Source: Pegoplata infirma
Taxonomy: Eukaryota; Arthropoda; Insecta; Diptera; Anthomyiidae
Direction: 5' to 3'
NCBI GenBank assembly: GCA_963921195.1
Contig: OY992536.1
Location: 235,574,023 to 235,638,022, forward strand
DNA: 64,000 nt
The first letter of the stretch is position 1, and each line of letters starts with the position of its first letter. Positions 34,135 through 45,733 of this stretch are shown piece by piece. A program made the position numbers and the translations under genes. The notes below the pieces were generated by a model that saw nothing but the letters and a program-made list of their open reading frames with translations, was not told the origin of the DNA and did no database searches.

Positions 34135-34696
34135 ACCGTACGACAAAAAAAATCGTTAAACACGAATTGGATAATAAACGTTTGAAACAAGAGACTTAAG
34201 GTAGTACAACTGCATTTACAGTTTTTCATTTCGTGATCCTGTTTTCTTTTAAAAGGACTACAAATTTTTAGAGGATTAAATTTTTATAAAATGTTTTTTA
34301 AATATTTGTTCTTGTCTTAGTATATGTCACTAGTTATGGCAAATGAAAACTTTCCCATTTTATTATTTTAACATATCAGGAAAATGGGAGGTAAGTTATG
34401 TGCTTTCAAAACTTGATCCTTCAATATCATTTAAAATTGTTAACAAAATATTTAGATAATGATTTGAAAGGATCCTTTTTCCTGATATGAAAAAATTATC
34501 TCAGATTTTTATCTTTCATTAGCCATCAATAGTGACATTTTTAGGCAAGTACAAATATTTAAAAAATATTTTACAACATGTAATCTTTTAAAACTTTGAA
34601 GTACGTTTAAAAGAAAACCGGATCACAAAATAAAAAAACTGTTAATGTAGTTTTACTCCATCACGGTTTATGTTTAGTTTTGGCTGTCGGACGGTG
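34135..34696. mobile_element. Harbinger-like palindromic MITE, TSD TAA
   Basis: Ends CACCGTACGACA and TGTCGGACGGTG; TAA on both sides (34132-34134, 34697-34699). Inner arms: TTTTTCATTTCGTGATCC against GGATCACAAAATAAAAAA, and GGAAAATGGGA against TCCCATTTTATT near the centre. Confidence 0.7.
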
Positions 34697-34699
34697 TAA

Positions 34700-35101
34700 T
34701 TATTCAATTAATTAAAGCGGAAATAATCAGAACAAAGAACAACATTTAAGATATGATAAAAAAAAATTCAAGAACAAAAATCAAACATTTATAGTATTTG
34801 AAATCAACAAAATGAAATTGTTAATATTTGTTTTTAAAAAAAAGTATAAAAAAAAATCATTATATTTAATCATTGTCATTACCAAAATATTAGTATTATT
34901 TTTTTGTTAAATTAAGTTTAATGAAAGTTTATAAATTTAAGTGAATGTTATCAATTAATAATACTCAGTTATCGTAGTCTTATTAAAACTGAAGGGATCA
35001 TTGAATTTATTATTTTTTTTTAATATTAAGGTTTCAATATAAAAGTTTAATCTGTGCGTACGAAAATCTTCAAAAGAATGTTTTGAAATAAACGAAAGTT
35101 T
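34700..35101. other. AT-rich DNA between MITEs
   Basis: No gene, RNA or element boundary recognised. Confidence 0.45.
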
Positions 35102-35453
35102 CAATGAAAAAGAGTTTATTCTGATTCGAGGCCTTTTCATGTTCCCCGTTATGAATTAACATAACAAGTACTTATGATAACTCTACTTTCTTTATTTGGA
35201 TATTCTCCCATTAAATACTAATAGAGTTTCTTGCTTTCAAAAATTTTGGTAATTTTCAGGAATGAATTTCGGGGGTTCAATTCGTCAATTAATTCCTGAA
35301 AATTACCAACATTTTTGAAAGCAAGAAACTCTATTAGTATTTAATGGGAGAATATACCAATAAAGAAAGTAGAGTTATCATAAGTACTTGTTATGTTAAT
35401 TCATAATGGGGAACATGAAAAGGCCTCGAATCAGAATAAACTCTTTTTCATTG
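35102..35453. mobile_element. Near-perfect palindrome, 163-bp arms
   Basis: The arms 35102-35264 and 35291-35453 are almost exact reverse complements around a 26-bp loop (AATTTCGGGGGTTCAATTCG). Outer ends CAATGAAAAAGAGTTTATTC. Very low arm divergence implies a recent insertion or gene conversion. Related decayed sequence at 5890-5945. Confidence 0.8.
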
Positions 35454-35889
35454 CACAATTAAGAGGTCGAATAAATAGCTAATTTTTATTATTTAATAAA
35501 AATTAAAACACACTTAAACGAAAGTTTTTGAAATATTTTTTGTTCGGTATTTCATATTATTTGCATAATAATGAAATAATGAAATCAATATTTAACCACG
35601 CCTTTAAGGCCCACTTTTTGAAAAAAAAAAATACTTTTCTGAAAACGCATTTTTTTTCAATTACCTAAAAATAAAATAAATGAAAAAAAAATTTTATTGA
35701 AATTAAATAAATAATTTTTTAAAGTGTAAGTAAATCTAATGAAGTTAAATTCAGTTTTTCAGATATCGAATTTCTTTATTTAATACACTAATAAGACTTT
35801 GGAACTTGCATTTGGACTTTGCCTTGAGCCTTAATGGCTCCAATGACAAATGAAAGTAGGCCATCAAATAAACAAAATCATTAAAGAGA
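35454..35889. other. AT-rich DNA, no gene
   Basis: Contains small repeat-like patches (CACGCCTTTAAGGCCCACTT) but no supported feature. Confidence 0.4.
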
Positions 35890-36360
35890 CATTTTTTCGT
35901 ATAGACAAATTCTCAGATTCTGGGAAATTTTTCGTATAGAAAACTTCTCAGATTTTGAGATATTTTTTGTATCGAAAACTTCTCAGATTCTGAGATATTT
36001 TTCGTATAGAAGAGTTCTCAGATTCTGAATCATTTTTCGTATAGAAAAATATATATTCTGAAGTATTTTTCGTATGAAAAAAATCTCATATTCTGAGAGA
36101 TTTTTCATACAGAAAAATTCTCAGATTCTGAGACATTTTGCGTAAAGAAAAATTCGCACATTCTTTTCAGAATGTGAGAAATTCTCAGATTCTAAGACAT
36201 TTTTCGTACCGAAAAATTCTCAGATTCTAAAGCATATTTCGTATAGAAAAATTCTCAGATTTTAAAGCATTTTTCGTATAGAAAAATTCTGATTCTTTTA
36301 CTGTTTTCGTATAGAAAAATTCTCAGATTATGAGACATTTTACGTATAGAAAAACTCATA
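35890..36360 (-). repeat. 35-bp satellite array, orientation 2 (first block)
   Basis: The unit here is the reverse complement of the 28.7-kb array: ATTTTTCGTATAGAAAAATT followed by CTCAGATTCTGAGA. About 13 degenerate copies, then a transposon insertion. Confidence 0.85.
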
Positions 36361-36842
36361 GGGCCTTACCACAGAAAACAAAAAGTCTATTTTAACAAAA
36401 GTTTTATTTTAACCCCCCTATTCTAAGAAAATTGTCATCTATAATAAATGACAAAACTATAACAAGGCAAATTTTCTATGTAAGTATCTTCACAATTAGC
36501 GAATTTTGCAAAACATTTTTCATGACAAAGGCTTTGCCAAATTGTATTTATGTATTTACACATTTTTTGAATCAATAAAAATTATTAATATCGCGAGAAA
36601 TCAAAATACAAAATTCTATAACAAATTGTTATAATGACAATTTTTTCTAGAATAGGGGGGTAAATTTCAAATTTTCAATACAATTTTTGAAAGTCGATTT
36701 TAAAAACAAAAACAATTTGTCTTAAAATAAAATTAAAAGCTCATTTCAAATTTATTTTATTTTCTTGTGGTTAAGCTGAATTTGTATCGAAATTAAATTA
36801 AAAGCAGGTTTTAAATGTATTTTATTTTTCTGTAGTAAGGCT
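36361..36842. mobile_element. Palindromic element inserted in the satellite
   Basis: Ends GGGCCTTACCACAGAAAACA and ATTTTTCTGTAGTAAGGCT. Inner arms TAAGAAAATTGTCATC against ATGACAATTTTTTCTA and CCCCCCTATTC against GAATAGGGGGG. Satellite units lie on both sides. TSD not resolved. Confidence 0.6.
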
Positions 36843-36908
36843 GATAGATTCTGAGACATTTTTCGACTACAAAGTTTTTACATTTTTCGTGTATTTTAAG
36901 ACTGTAAG

Positions 36909-38461
36909 TAGAGTTTTTCTTTTCCCGGACTTTTTCATTTCCCGGGAAAGCGGGATTCATTTTTATGTTTCCCGGGATCCCGGGAATTCCCGCAAAAATT
37001 AAAAACCCAATTTTTTTTGTCAAACAAATATATAAAAACCTTATGAATGCGATTGCACTATTTATAATGCTTATTTACACCATAAAAATCTTATTTAGTA
37101 CCTTTAAAACAAAAAAAAAATAAGTTTCGAGAAAAAAAGAACAATTTTTGTTACCCAGTTTTTATAAAAAAAAAAATGCTCAAATATGTCGAAGTCATTT
37201 AAAAGTATTTTTAAAGGAATATGTTATTTCTCATCTCAATTGGTTCTCAACGCTTTGCCTTTAAAACATAATCATACTGCAAATTTTTATAATTTCTTAG
37301 TTTCTGAAAAAAAGTATCAGGTTCTGATAACACAGTGCAACAACCAAAACCGGAATGGGATGGCAATAAAAAAAATGAAAGCATTACAAAACCCCGATAC
37401 TTTTTTATTAGTTCAGCGCTAGATTTTTTGGTCAACTTTTATTATAATTATGAAAATAATTGGTTAAAAATTGTTTATGGCATATGATTCATTTTGTAAT
37501 TGCCTTTAAAGGTGGTTTCAGACTATAATATTTGTAATAATATCTGTCAAAATGTTGTGTAAAACCTATAAAATAGTATGGTGTAAACACAAATCGGTAT
37601 AAAACCAAGAGAAATACGGATTGAAAAATGACTAGCGGATACGTATTCTCATTTTTAGAAATTTCTCTAAAAATGAGAAAACGTATACGCTTTTCATAAG
37701 ATCAGGGTTGTATTTGTTTTGATAATATTTAAGATGTGATGGTGTAAATACCCAAAGGATTTTTTAAAAGATTTTTTAAAAGATTTTTTGACAAGCGGAG
37801 AAAATTTCGTATTATTTAAGATACGTATTTTCTTACGACGATAATAGTCTGAAGTGGGCTTAAATAACAATCATACGCAACGGTGAACAGTGGATGCAGC
37901 GAAATTCACATTGGTTATAACTAGCGTAATTTCGAGCTTAAGTTTAGACGCAGCACACCATATGTGCAATATGTGAACCACCAGGGGCCCCTAATGTAGG
38001 ACATGTTTAGTACATAAATGCTTTAAAATCACCAACTTTAAATGCGTGTAAAAAATAATCTATCGCTAAACAAAAAAACCGTCTTTCATCCCATTTCGTT
38101 TCGGAAAGTTCGATTTTGGATCACTGTGTTATTATATCCTATCAAAGATTTAGATATTGTAAGACTTTTTTCATTTCGTAAGTCTCAGCTTTTATGACAT
38201 TTTAAAGTTAGAATATCTCTCTTGAAATACTTTTTGGGCACTTCTGGTCCCTGCGTACGTTTCTGTCATCAATTATCAAGAATTTTAATAAAATCTCTTA
38301 AAAATCACATACAAAATAATCAATAGAAATTAAAAAAATCAACAATTTCAAAGAAACTAAAATTCCTGGGAATTCCCACTCTATTTCCCGGGATTTCGGG
38401 ATCGAAAATTTACGGGAATTCCCGGGAAATCCCGTCCCGGGAATTCCCGTGAAAAACTCTA
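36909..38461. mobile_element. TAGAGTT-ended hAT-like element with CCCGGGAATTCCCG motifs
   Basis: Ends TAGAGTTTTTC and GAAAAACTCTA; exact 8-bp TSD ACTGTAAG (36901-36908, 38462-38469). Within about 100 bp of each end lie several CCCGGG, GGGAATTCCCG and TTTCCCGGGA palindromes. A small internal hairpin (37634-37690) has GATACGTATTCTCATTTTTA against its complement. Reading frames up to 78 codons are not recognisable. Inserted in the 35-bp array. Confidence 0.8.
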
Positions 38462-38469
38462 ACTGTAAG

Positions 38470-39960
38470 ACATTTTTCGTATAGAAAAATTCTTAGGTTC
38501 TGAGACATTTTTCGCATACAAAAATTCTCAAATTCTAATACATTTCGTATAGAAAAATTCTCAGATTCTGAGACATTTTTTGTACAGAAAAATTCTCAGA
38601 TTCTGAGATATTTTTCGTGTAGATTCTGGGACATTTTTTGTATAGATTCTGAGAACATTTTTCTAATAAGAATATTTTTACATTTTTTATAGAAAAATTC
38701 TCAGATTCTGATTGAAAAATTCCATATTTTTCGTATAGAAAAATTCTCAGATTCTAAAACATTTTTTGTATAGAAAAATTCTCAAACATTTTTGTATAGA
38801 AAAATTCTAAGATTTTAACACATTTTTGGTATAGCAAAATTCTCAGATTCTGAGACATTTTTTCTTAAAGAAAAATTCTCAGATTTTGGTACATTTTTGT
38901 ATAAAATTATTCTCAGATCATGAGACATTTTTCGTGTAGAAAAATTCTAATATTCTAAGACATTTTTCGTATTAGAAAATTTTAAGATTCTGAAATATTT
39001 TTCGTATAGAAAAATTCTCAGATTCTGAGATATAGAAAAATTCTCAGATTCTGAGACATTTTTTATATGGAAAGATTCTAAGAATCTGAAACATTTTTCG
39101 TTAAAAAATTCTCAGATTCTAATATATTTTTCGTTTAAATAAAAACTCAGATTCTGAGACATTTTCGGTATAGAAAAAGTCTCAGACTCTTGACATTTTT
39201 CGTACTGAAAAATTCCTAGATTCTTAGACATTTTCGTACAGAAAAATTCTTAGATTCTGAGACATTTTTCGTAGAGAAAAATTCTCAGATTCTGAGACAT
39301 TTTTCGTATAGAAAAATTCTTAAATTCTGAGACATTTTTTTGTATAGAAAAATTCTCAGAAATATTTTCTTACAGAAAAACTCTCAGATTTTGAGACATT
39401 TTTCGTATAGAAAAGTTCTCAGATTCTGAGACATTTTTCGTATAAGAAAATTCTTACATTTTTCGTATAGAAAAATACTCAGATTCTGATAGAAAAATTC
39501 TCAGATTCTAAAACGTTTTTTGTATAGAAAAATTCTCAGCTTCTGAAACATTTTTCGTACAACAAATTCTTAGATTCTGAGACATTTTTCAAATAACTAA
39601 ATTCTCAGATTCTGAGACATTTTTTCTTATAGAAAAATTCTCAGATTTTGAGACATTTTCGTATAGAATTATTCTCAGTTCCTTAGACATTTTTCGTATA
39701 GAAAAATTCTTATATTCTAAGACATTTTTCGTATAGAAAAATTCTTATATTCTAAGACATTTTTCGTATAGAAAAAGTCTCATATTTTTGTATAGATAAA
39801 TTCTCAGATTCTGAGAAATTTTTCGTATACAAAAATTCTCAGATTCTGAGATATTTTTCTTTAAAAAAAAACTCAGATTCTGAGACATTTTTTGTATAGA
39901 AAAATTCACAGATTCTGGGACATTTTTCGTAAGAAAAAACTCTGAGATTATTTGATAGTC
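38470..39960 (-). repeat. 35-bp satellite array, orientation 2 (second block)
   Basis: About 40 degenerate units, continuing the 35.9-kb block after the hAT insertion. Together with 28.7-32.25 kb it forms an inverted pair about 3.6 kb apart. Confidence 0.88.
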
Positions 39961-40014
39961 AACTTTAATTTGACATTGGAACCATTGAGGCTCATTTTTT
40001 TTATTGCAAAGTGT

Positions 40015-40205
40015 TATTCTAACTGAGTAAAGTAACTGTTATCTCAATTTGACAGATAACAGAGTTTTAAAATAAAATGTTTTTTTTTGTATAACCGAAA
40101 ACATTTTTTTTTAATTTTTGTGAAATTACAAAATTACATTAAAAAAAACAACAGTTAGTATTTTGATAAACTTTACAGAAATATTTAGTTTTTTTTAAGT
40201 GTTAA
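40015..40205. mobile_element. Fragment related to the 27975 MITE
   Basis: Shares GTAACTGTTATCTCAATTTG and ACAGATAACAGAGTTTTAAA-like sequence with 28000-28160. Ends not clear. Confidence 0.4.
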
Positions 40206-40379
40206 TTTTTATTTATTTTTAAATTTACACTTCGAAAAAAAAATAAAAATTTTTGTTCCTGAAAAAAAGGATAAACAAATTTAACAAATCGATTCTGCTC
40301 AAACTCGATGTAATTTTGAGCAGATTTATCAGAGATTCTTAATTCAAATCTCCTAACATTTCATCAAATATTTCAGCAA

Positions 40380-41150
40380 TTACACATGTTCTTCGTAAAA
40401 GATCAATTGTTATTTGAAAAATATCAATTGTAATTCGAAGATTCCAATTCTAATTCGTTAAAGATCAATTTTAATTCGAAAAAGTTTAATTATAATTTGA
40501 AATAGATCTACACTTAGAAAATTATTGCAGTTACTACATGCCGGTCAATTGTGTAGTATGTAGTAGTTGTTGTTTTCAACTACAACTTCAGTTGTTTTTG
40601 TATGAAAAATCTCAAACAACTATTTTTTGTAGTCGTTTTAAAAAAATAAATACAAAAAATTACTACACTGTAGTAACAGTTGTTTTATGTAGTTGTTTTT
40701 AGTCTATAAAAAAACTTTTAATTTTCTAGAAATTTTTAGAAAATCGGATGTGTTGAACGAGTTGGAAATGTCAGATGCAGCAGGAATTATTTTCAAAAAA
40801 ATTTAACCGTTTTTGACATTTAGAAAAAATTTGAGTTACAGTAAAAGCAATTGTAATTTGAAGTAGTTTTTACCGTTTTTTGTAGTTGTTAATCAATAGT
40901 TAAAAACAACAACAATTTTTGGTTGATTTTACCGAAATATGTAGTGGACGCCTAAACAACAGCAAATGTAGTAGTTTCAACTGTCTTTTGTAGTGGAATC
41001 TACCGTCATAATTTTTTGAGTGTATTGTTATTCGAAAAAGTTTAATTATAATTTGAAAAAGATCAATTGTAATTGGAAAAACATTAATTGGAATTCGAAA
41101 AAGATCAATTGTTAATCGAAAATTCCAATTATAATTCAGTGGATATTTTT
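40380..41150. repeat. About 21-bp AATTGTAATTCGAAAAAGATC array, interrupted
   Basis: Degenerate units of AATTGTAATTCGAAAAAGAT lie at 40400-40510 and continue at 41025-41150. A CAC-ended element (40511-41022) splits the array. Confidence 0.75.
40511..41022. mobile_element. CACTTAGAAAA-ended MITE, TSD TA
   Basis: Left CACTTAGAAAATTATTGCAG, right CATAATTTTTTGAGTG; TA on both sides (40509-40510, 41023-41024). The host array units pick up directly after it. Internal motif GTAGT(T/A)GTTGTTTT recurs in both orientations. Confidence 0.7.
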
Positions 41151-41520
41151 TAATTTACAATTGAATTAATTTCAAAAACATAAATTTTTTTAAAAATATA
41201 CCTACTGGTTTAAATTGTTTTAATTAATATTTTTTATTATTTATTAATATTTTTGTTTTAATTAACATTTTTATTTAAAATTATTTTTTTTTTTATTTTT
41301 TTATACGAAAAATACTCCTACAAAAACTGTATGTTATCGATAAATATTTAAAATATGGTAATGACAATATTCAAAACGACAACAACGATAATAAATTTAG
41401 TAAAATACATAAATATATATTATTATTAAAAAAAGAGTAACAAAAACAAACAAATTAATGTAAAAAAAAAAATTATTAACAATCGCACTCATGAAGAATG
41501 TTCTTTATCCATGAAATCTA

Positions 41521-42015
41521 CACACAAAAAAACCTTGTCAAATTACAAGAAAAAGTCTCGTTACCTTATTTTACCAATATTTCACAGTTTTCCTTGTTTT
41601 TTAACAAAAATAAAATCGATCGAAATTTACATTTTTCTTTTGTAATTTTACATTTTTTTTTTGTAATTTTACAAATTTCCAAGGTTTTATTACTAAAAAT
41701 TCACGAGAATTCCTTGTAAGTTTTATTGCGCCAAAAAAGTTGTAAATTCACAATTTTATTGGTAAAAAGCTTGTAAAATTACAAAAAAGTTCGTAATTTT
41801 TACTAGTAGTTCTCGTAAAATAGGAGGCAGCAAAAAACCTCATGAAACCTTTATCGCGTCACAAAAATTGTAAATTTACAATTTTTTTGGTAAAAGCTTG
41901 TAAAATTACAAAATTTTTGGTAAAAAGCTTATAAATTTACAAGGAATACTTGTCAAATAAAAGTTAGCAAAAAATAACAAATTTTTCTTGTCATTTTACA
42001 ATGTTTTTTTTAGTC
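41521..42015. mobile_element. CACACAAAA-ended MITE, second copy
   Basis: Left CACACAAAAAAACCTTGTCA preceded by TA; the body follows the order of 32450-32917 (CACGAGAATTCCTTGTAAG, AAAAAGTTGTAAATT, ATAGGAGG). The right end (TTTTTTTTAGTC) is degraded, so the end is approximate. Confidence 0.65.
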
Positions 42016-42278
42016 TAATAGTGTCCATTCATACATACTAATTTTCCCATGACGAAACAAGCATACATTCTGAAGTGTTGTAAAATTTCACTGAAACCAA
42101 GAATTTTGTTAATAACTTCATCCCAGCGCCATCTACCGGGTGCAAATTTTATCAGAAAACTTATTTTTATTTAATAAACATATCTTGTGAATTTTAGTCA
42201 AATTGTACGATAAATGCAAAAAATAGAATTATGACGACGACAGCGTCATAATTCTATTTATATTTTGTGAATTTCAAA

Positions 42279-42745
42279 AATTGACTGATTTCCAACTGAT
42301 TCTTTTAGATTTTGCCCTCCTGAATTCAAATCTGCCATCCAATTTTTTTCTAGCACGTACTGTTTTTGAGATATTTGCTGGTAAGAAATCAAAAACCCAA
42401 AAATGTCGCTCATTTGAGGGTCCACTGTTACAGATTCTTCCAAAAATATTACTTGATTTCATATAAAATGGACCTCCTGATTCAAAAACTGGAATCCAAA
42501 TTTTTCTATCATATTTCATTTACAAGATATTCGCGTTTATCTTGAAAACGGACCATGCTAAAAAAATTTAGAGGAGGTCCATTTTATATGAAATCAAATC
42601 CTATTTGTTGAAAGCAAGAAAACAGTGGACCCCCAAATGTGCAAAATTATTGGTTTTTTATTTTTTAACAGCGAATATCTCAAAAACGGTATGTGCTAGA
42701 AAAAATTTGGATTCAGGAGAGCAAAATCAATAAGACTATAAGAAA
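42279..42745. mobile_element. Foldback: 230-bp arms
   Basis: The arms share TGCCCTCCTGAATTCAAATC, CTAGCACGTACTGTTTTTGA, AGGGTCCACTGTT and ATTTCATATAAAATGGACCT with their complements. The centre is at about 42522. Together with 42755-42870 and 45225-45325 it may be the core of a larger palindrome. Confidence 0.65.
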
Positions 42746-43739
42746 GGTCTTTCATAGGGCACCTACCGATTGTCCTGAAACTTGCATATGGGAAAGAGGG
42801 GAGCAAAATAAGAGATACATGTTTTTTATAGCTGGCCAATCTCACATTTAGCGGGTCAAAGGGGAGGGGGAAAAACGGTATTTTTTTGTTTTTTCAGGAT
42901 TTTTCCCATTTCTTCAAAAGAAAATATATGAAAATTTTATACAGATCGAAAGTTTTTTTGAAGGCCTATATAATGGTGTATCGGTTGTGTCCAAATTCGG
43001 CTTCGTTAACTTCGTTATTGTCAAAAATGTAAAATCGTTGGGGTAGTTTATATTAGAGTTTGCAAAACGATTATAATCGTAATCGCGATTAATCGCACTA
43101 ATTAATCGTAATCGACAAAAAAATCATGCGATTACGATTACAAATTTTCTATGAAATACACTGTTTTTATAACGAATCAGTTCCTGAAACCCAGTTTAAA
43201 GTTTCTATTTAAAATTATTTTTTCAAAAACACTAAATTACTCTCAAAAACGATAACTTTCAGGACAATTTCAAACAAAGATCATTGATTGTGGAATGTTA
43301 AGTCGAATCGATTTTAGAATGATATTATGCGTTCTGGAACCGATTATTTGGAACGGGTTGCCCCATAATTCATTTAGCTTGTGTTGATGGGTTGCCCCAT
43401 GATTCATTTAACCTGTTTGCGATTTTTATTTCCTTTTCTCTTAAAAGTCATTCAAATTTAAAGTAAAATTTAAATTTTGATCTAAGTAAATTTTAAAGAG
43501 TTTTGTTTTTATAATATACTCAATAGGCTTTGGTTGGATTTGTCAAAAAACTTAATTTTTCGATACTTTGACCTCTGGTTGCCGACTAATGATGTCTTTT
43601 AAAATTTTTTAATACATTTTCTCACAATTAGCTCTTTACTGGCCATCGGCAGGTATTCCGACACGAACCCGCAGAAATTTTGGAGGAACTGGAAGTTGCT
43701 TTTGGAAAGGAATCACAAACCAAACCAATCACTGTTTAG

Positions 43740-44553
43740 TAGAGTTGTCAATTATTCGACTTTTAACTTTGTTCGAATAATTCAAGTAATTGTTTTTGTT
43801 CGTTCGATCAAACGATTAAATCTAAAAAATTATTCGATTAATCGATGAGAATAACGAATAAAAAAAGTGGCTATAAAAAAATATTTTTATTAAGTTTAAA
43901 GTTTTTTAAGTTAGGGGGATTCGGCGGGGAACGTTGGAGGGCACCTTTTCCCTCATCACACAAATGTTTACAAATTCATTTATTACGATATTTTGTATTA
44001 TTTTTTATAACCACGCCCTTAAAAAGGGGCGGGCCGAAAATATCATTTCCTAATCATCTTGGTTCAAATGTAGGTCAATGAAATTCATATGGCATAAAAA
44101 CATTTAATTTGTTAAACAAATATTGAAAAAATGCAAAAAAATAGTTGTTCAAGTGGTGTTTTAGTTCATTAAGGGGAACATTTTTCCCCTCGTCCGATTT
44201 TGTTTCGGAACTTCTCCAGCCTATGACCAGAAGACCTAAACGTGCCTAACTTCACGAGTATAGCTCTTTTATTTTGGACTGTATCGTGCCCTCCACAGAC
44301 GGAAGGACAAACGGACATCGCTAGAATGTCTTATAATCGATTACTGATCAAAAATATATTTACTTTATGGGGTTCTAGACCGATATTTCGATACTGTAGT
44401 TGGAGGGTATAAAAAAAATAATTGTTCGATTAATTGACATAAATTAATCGATTTATTCGTTATTCGAAAATCGCCATTTTTTAATTAATCGAACAAGAGT
44501 TTGGTTTTGTTTGACCGATTAATCGAATTATTCTTAATCGGTTGACAACTCTA
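43740..44553. mobile_element. Nested TAGAGTTGTCAA hAT-like element
   Basis: Ends TAGAGTTGTCAATTATTCGA and GGTTGACAACTCTA; exact 8-bp TSD CTGTTTAG (43732-43739, 44554-44561). TTCGATTAATCGA-type motifs lie near both ends. It contains a family-1 DINE-like insertion. Confidence 0.82.
43850..44413 (+). mobile_element. DINE-like (family 1) insertion inside the nested hAT
   Basis: Has the family-1 blocks CACGCCCTTAAAAAGGGGCG, ACGGACATCGCTAGAATGTC, TTTATGGGGTTCTAGACCGA and the terminal GTTGGAGGGTATAAAA. The 5' boundary is approximate. Confidence 0.6.
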
Positions 44554-45073
44554 CTGTTTAGAGTACTCACTCTTCAGTTGCACAGATAAAGAGCTATTGA
44601 GACGCAGTAAAATCACGTATTTTTTAAGCGCTGATTGAAGTACTCATTGTAGAGTTTATTTAAGCGCAATAAAGATGTAAGAAAATCTAGTATTTTTCTC
44701 CAAAAATCTTTTTGATCATTTAAAAAGTGTTGAAGATGTCAAAAATTAAAGCATGTGTGAAATTTTACAAACAAAAAATTTTAATTATAAGTTTTAACAA
44801 AAAATTCTAAAGGGCGCTCTATAACATGCTAAAAATAGACTGTAGTGCCAAAATCGAGAATAATTTTTACTGGGAAAGCTCGAAAGTTTTTAATTTTATT
44901 TCTTAAAAATAATAGTTCGTTCTAAAATGTAAATTTCAAAAGATTTTTTTAATGCAACTCAAATTATTTAAAAAATTCGATTAATCGATAATCGCGATTA
45001 ATCGATTAATCGCGATTTTAATCGTTATCGCGATTATGAAATATCTCGATTATTTGCAAGCTCAAGTTTATAT

Positions 45074-45660
45074 GGAGATGTATATACGTACGACCGCCAA
45101 AATCATATATAATAATCTCTATCAAAATTAAGCTGACCCGTATTTTTTCTTTTTGCGAAATTCCTGCTAGTTCTGCTTTTTTCATTTTTTCATAAGGTGG
45201 CAACCCTTTTTTAAATTTAAGATTGGGCAGCTAAAAAAACATATAACTCTTATTTTTTCCCCCTCATTCCCATATTAAAGTTTCAGGACAATCCGTAGGT
45301 GCCCTGTGAAAGATCTTCCTTGTTAGTTGTATATTTCACTGGGAGATTTTTGTTGTCGAACAGTGTAATTATTTAGCAATAACTCAAAACAGGATTAGCT
45401 AGGATTTTCGTGTAAACGATTTTTAAAATTCAAAATAAAGAGAAGTGAAATTTTCACACAACCTAAACTTACTTGGTGACGGGTGTGACGGGTAGATATC
45501 ATGTGTGCGAATGTTAATAACGTTAAATATATGTAAAATGTTATATTTTAGAACAAATTGTAAATTATTTTGCCCAGAGATTTATTTAGCAATGAAAATA
45601 ATAAAAAAAAAATTAAAAGTAAATAATTAAAAATGTAATTTAAAAAAAAAAGAAATCCTG
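45074..45660. other. Intergenic DNA upstream of a tRNA
   Basis: Includes the right arm of the split palindrome (to about 45345), a TTGTCGAACAGTGTAATTAT end-like motif at about 45352-45373, then AT-rich DNA ending in the A-run that is the tRNA terminator on the minus strand. Confidence 0.4.
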
Positions 45661-45733
45661 CGACCGTGACAGGACTCGAACCTGCAATCTTCGGATCCGA
45701 AGTCCGACGCCTTATCCATTAGGCCACACGGTC
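45661..45733 (-). tRNA. tRNA-Arg (anticodon TCG)
   Basis: Minus strand: acceptor GACCGTG/CACGGTC, D arm GCC..GGC, anticodon stem TCGGA/TCCGA with loop CTTCGGA (anticodon TCG), B-box GGTTCGAGTCC, discriminator G. All stems pair. An oligo-T run follows within 15 bp. No intron. Identical to 55134-55206. Confidence 0.93.

Larger units (their letters stand above)
43054..45065. mobile_element. TAGAGTT-ended hAT-like element with CGATTAATCG motifs
   Basis: Ends TAGAGTTTGCAAAACGATTA and CGATTATTTGCAAGCTCAA; exact 8-bp TSD GTTTATAT (43046-43053, 45066-45073). Both ends carry clusters of CGCGATTAATCG and ATTAATCG dyads (43065-43140, 44975-45050). It contains a second hAT-like element. No transposase recognised. 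Confidence 0.8.
42755..45345. mobile_element. Inverted repeat split by a 2-kb hAT insertion
   Basis: Left arm (about 42755-42870: CACCTACCGATTGTCCTGAA, GGGGAGCAAAATAAGAG, TTATAGCTGGCCAATCT) matches in reverse the right arm at about 45225-45345. Between them the element 43054-45065 is inserted with a clean 8-bp TSD. Confidence 0.6.

Noticed and set aside
37186..37422. 78-codon frame inside the CCCGGG hAT-like element, as a transposase
   Set aside because: No hAT dimerisation or catalytic motif; random in composition.
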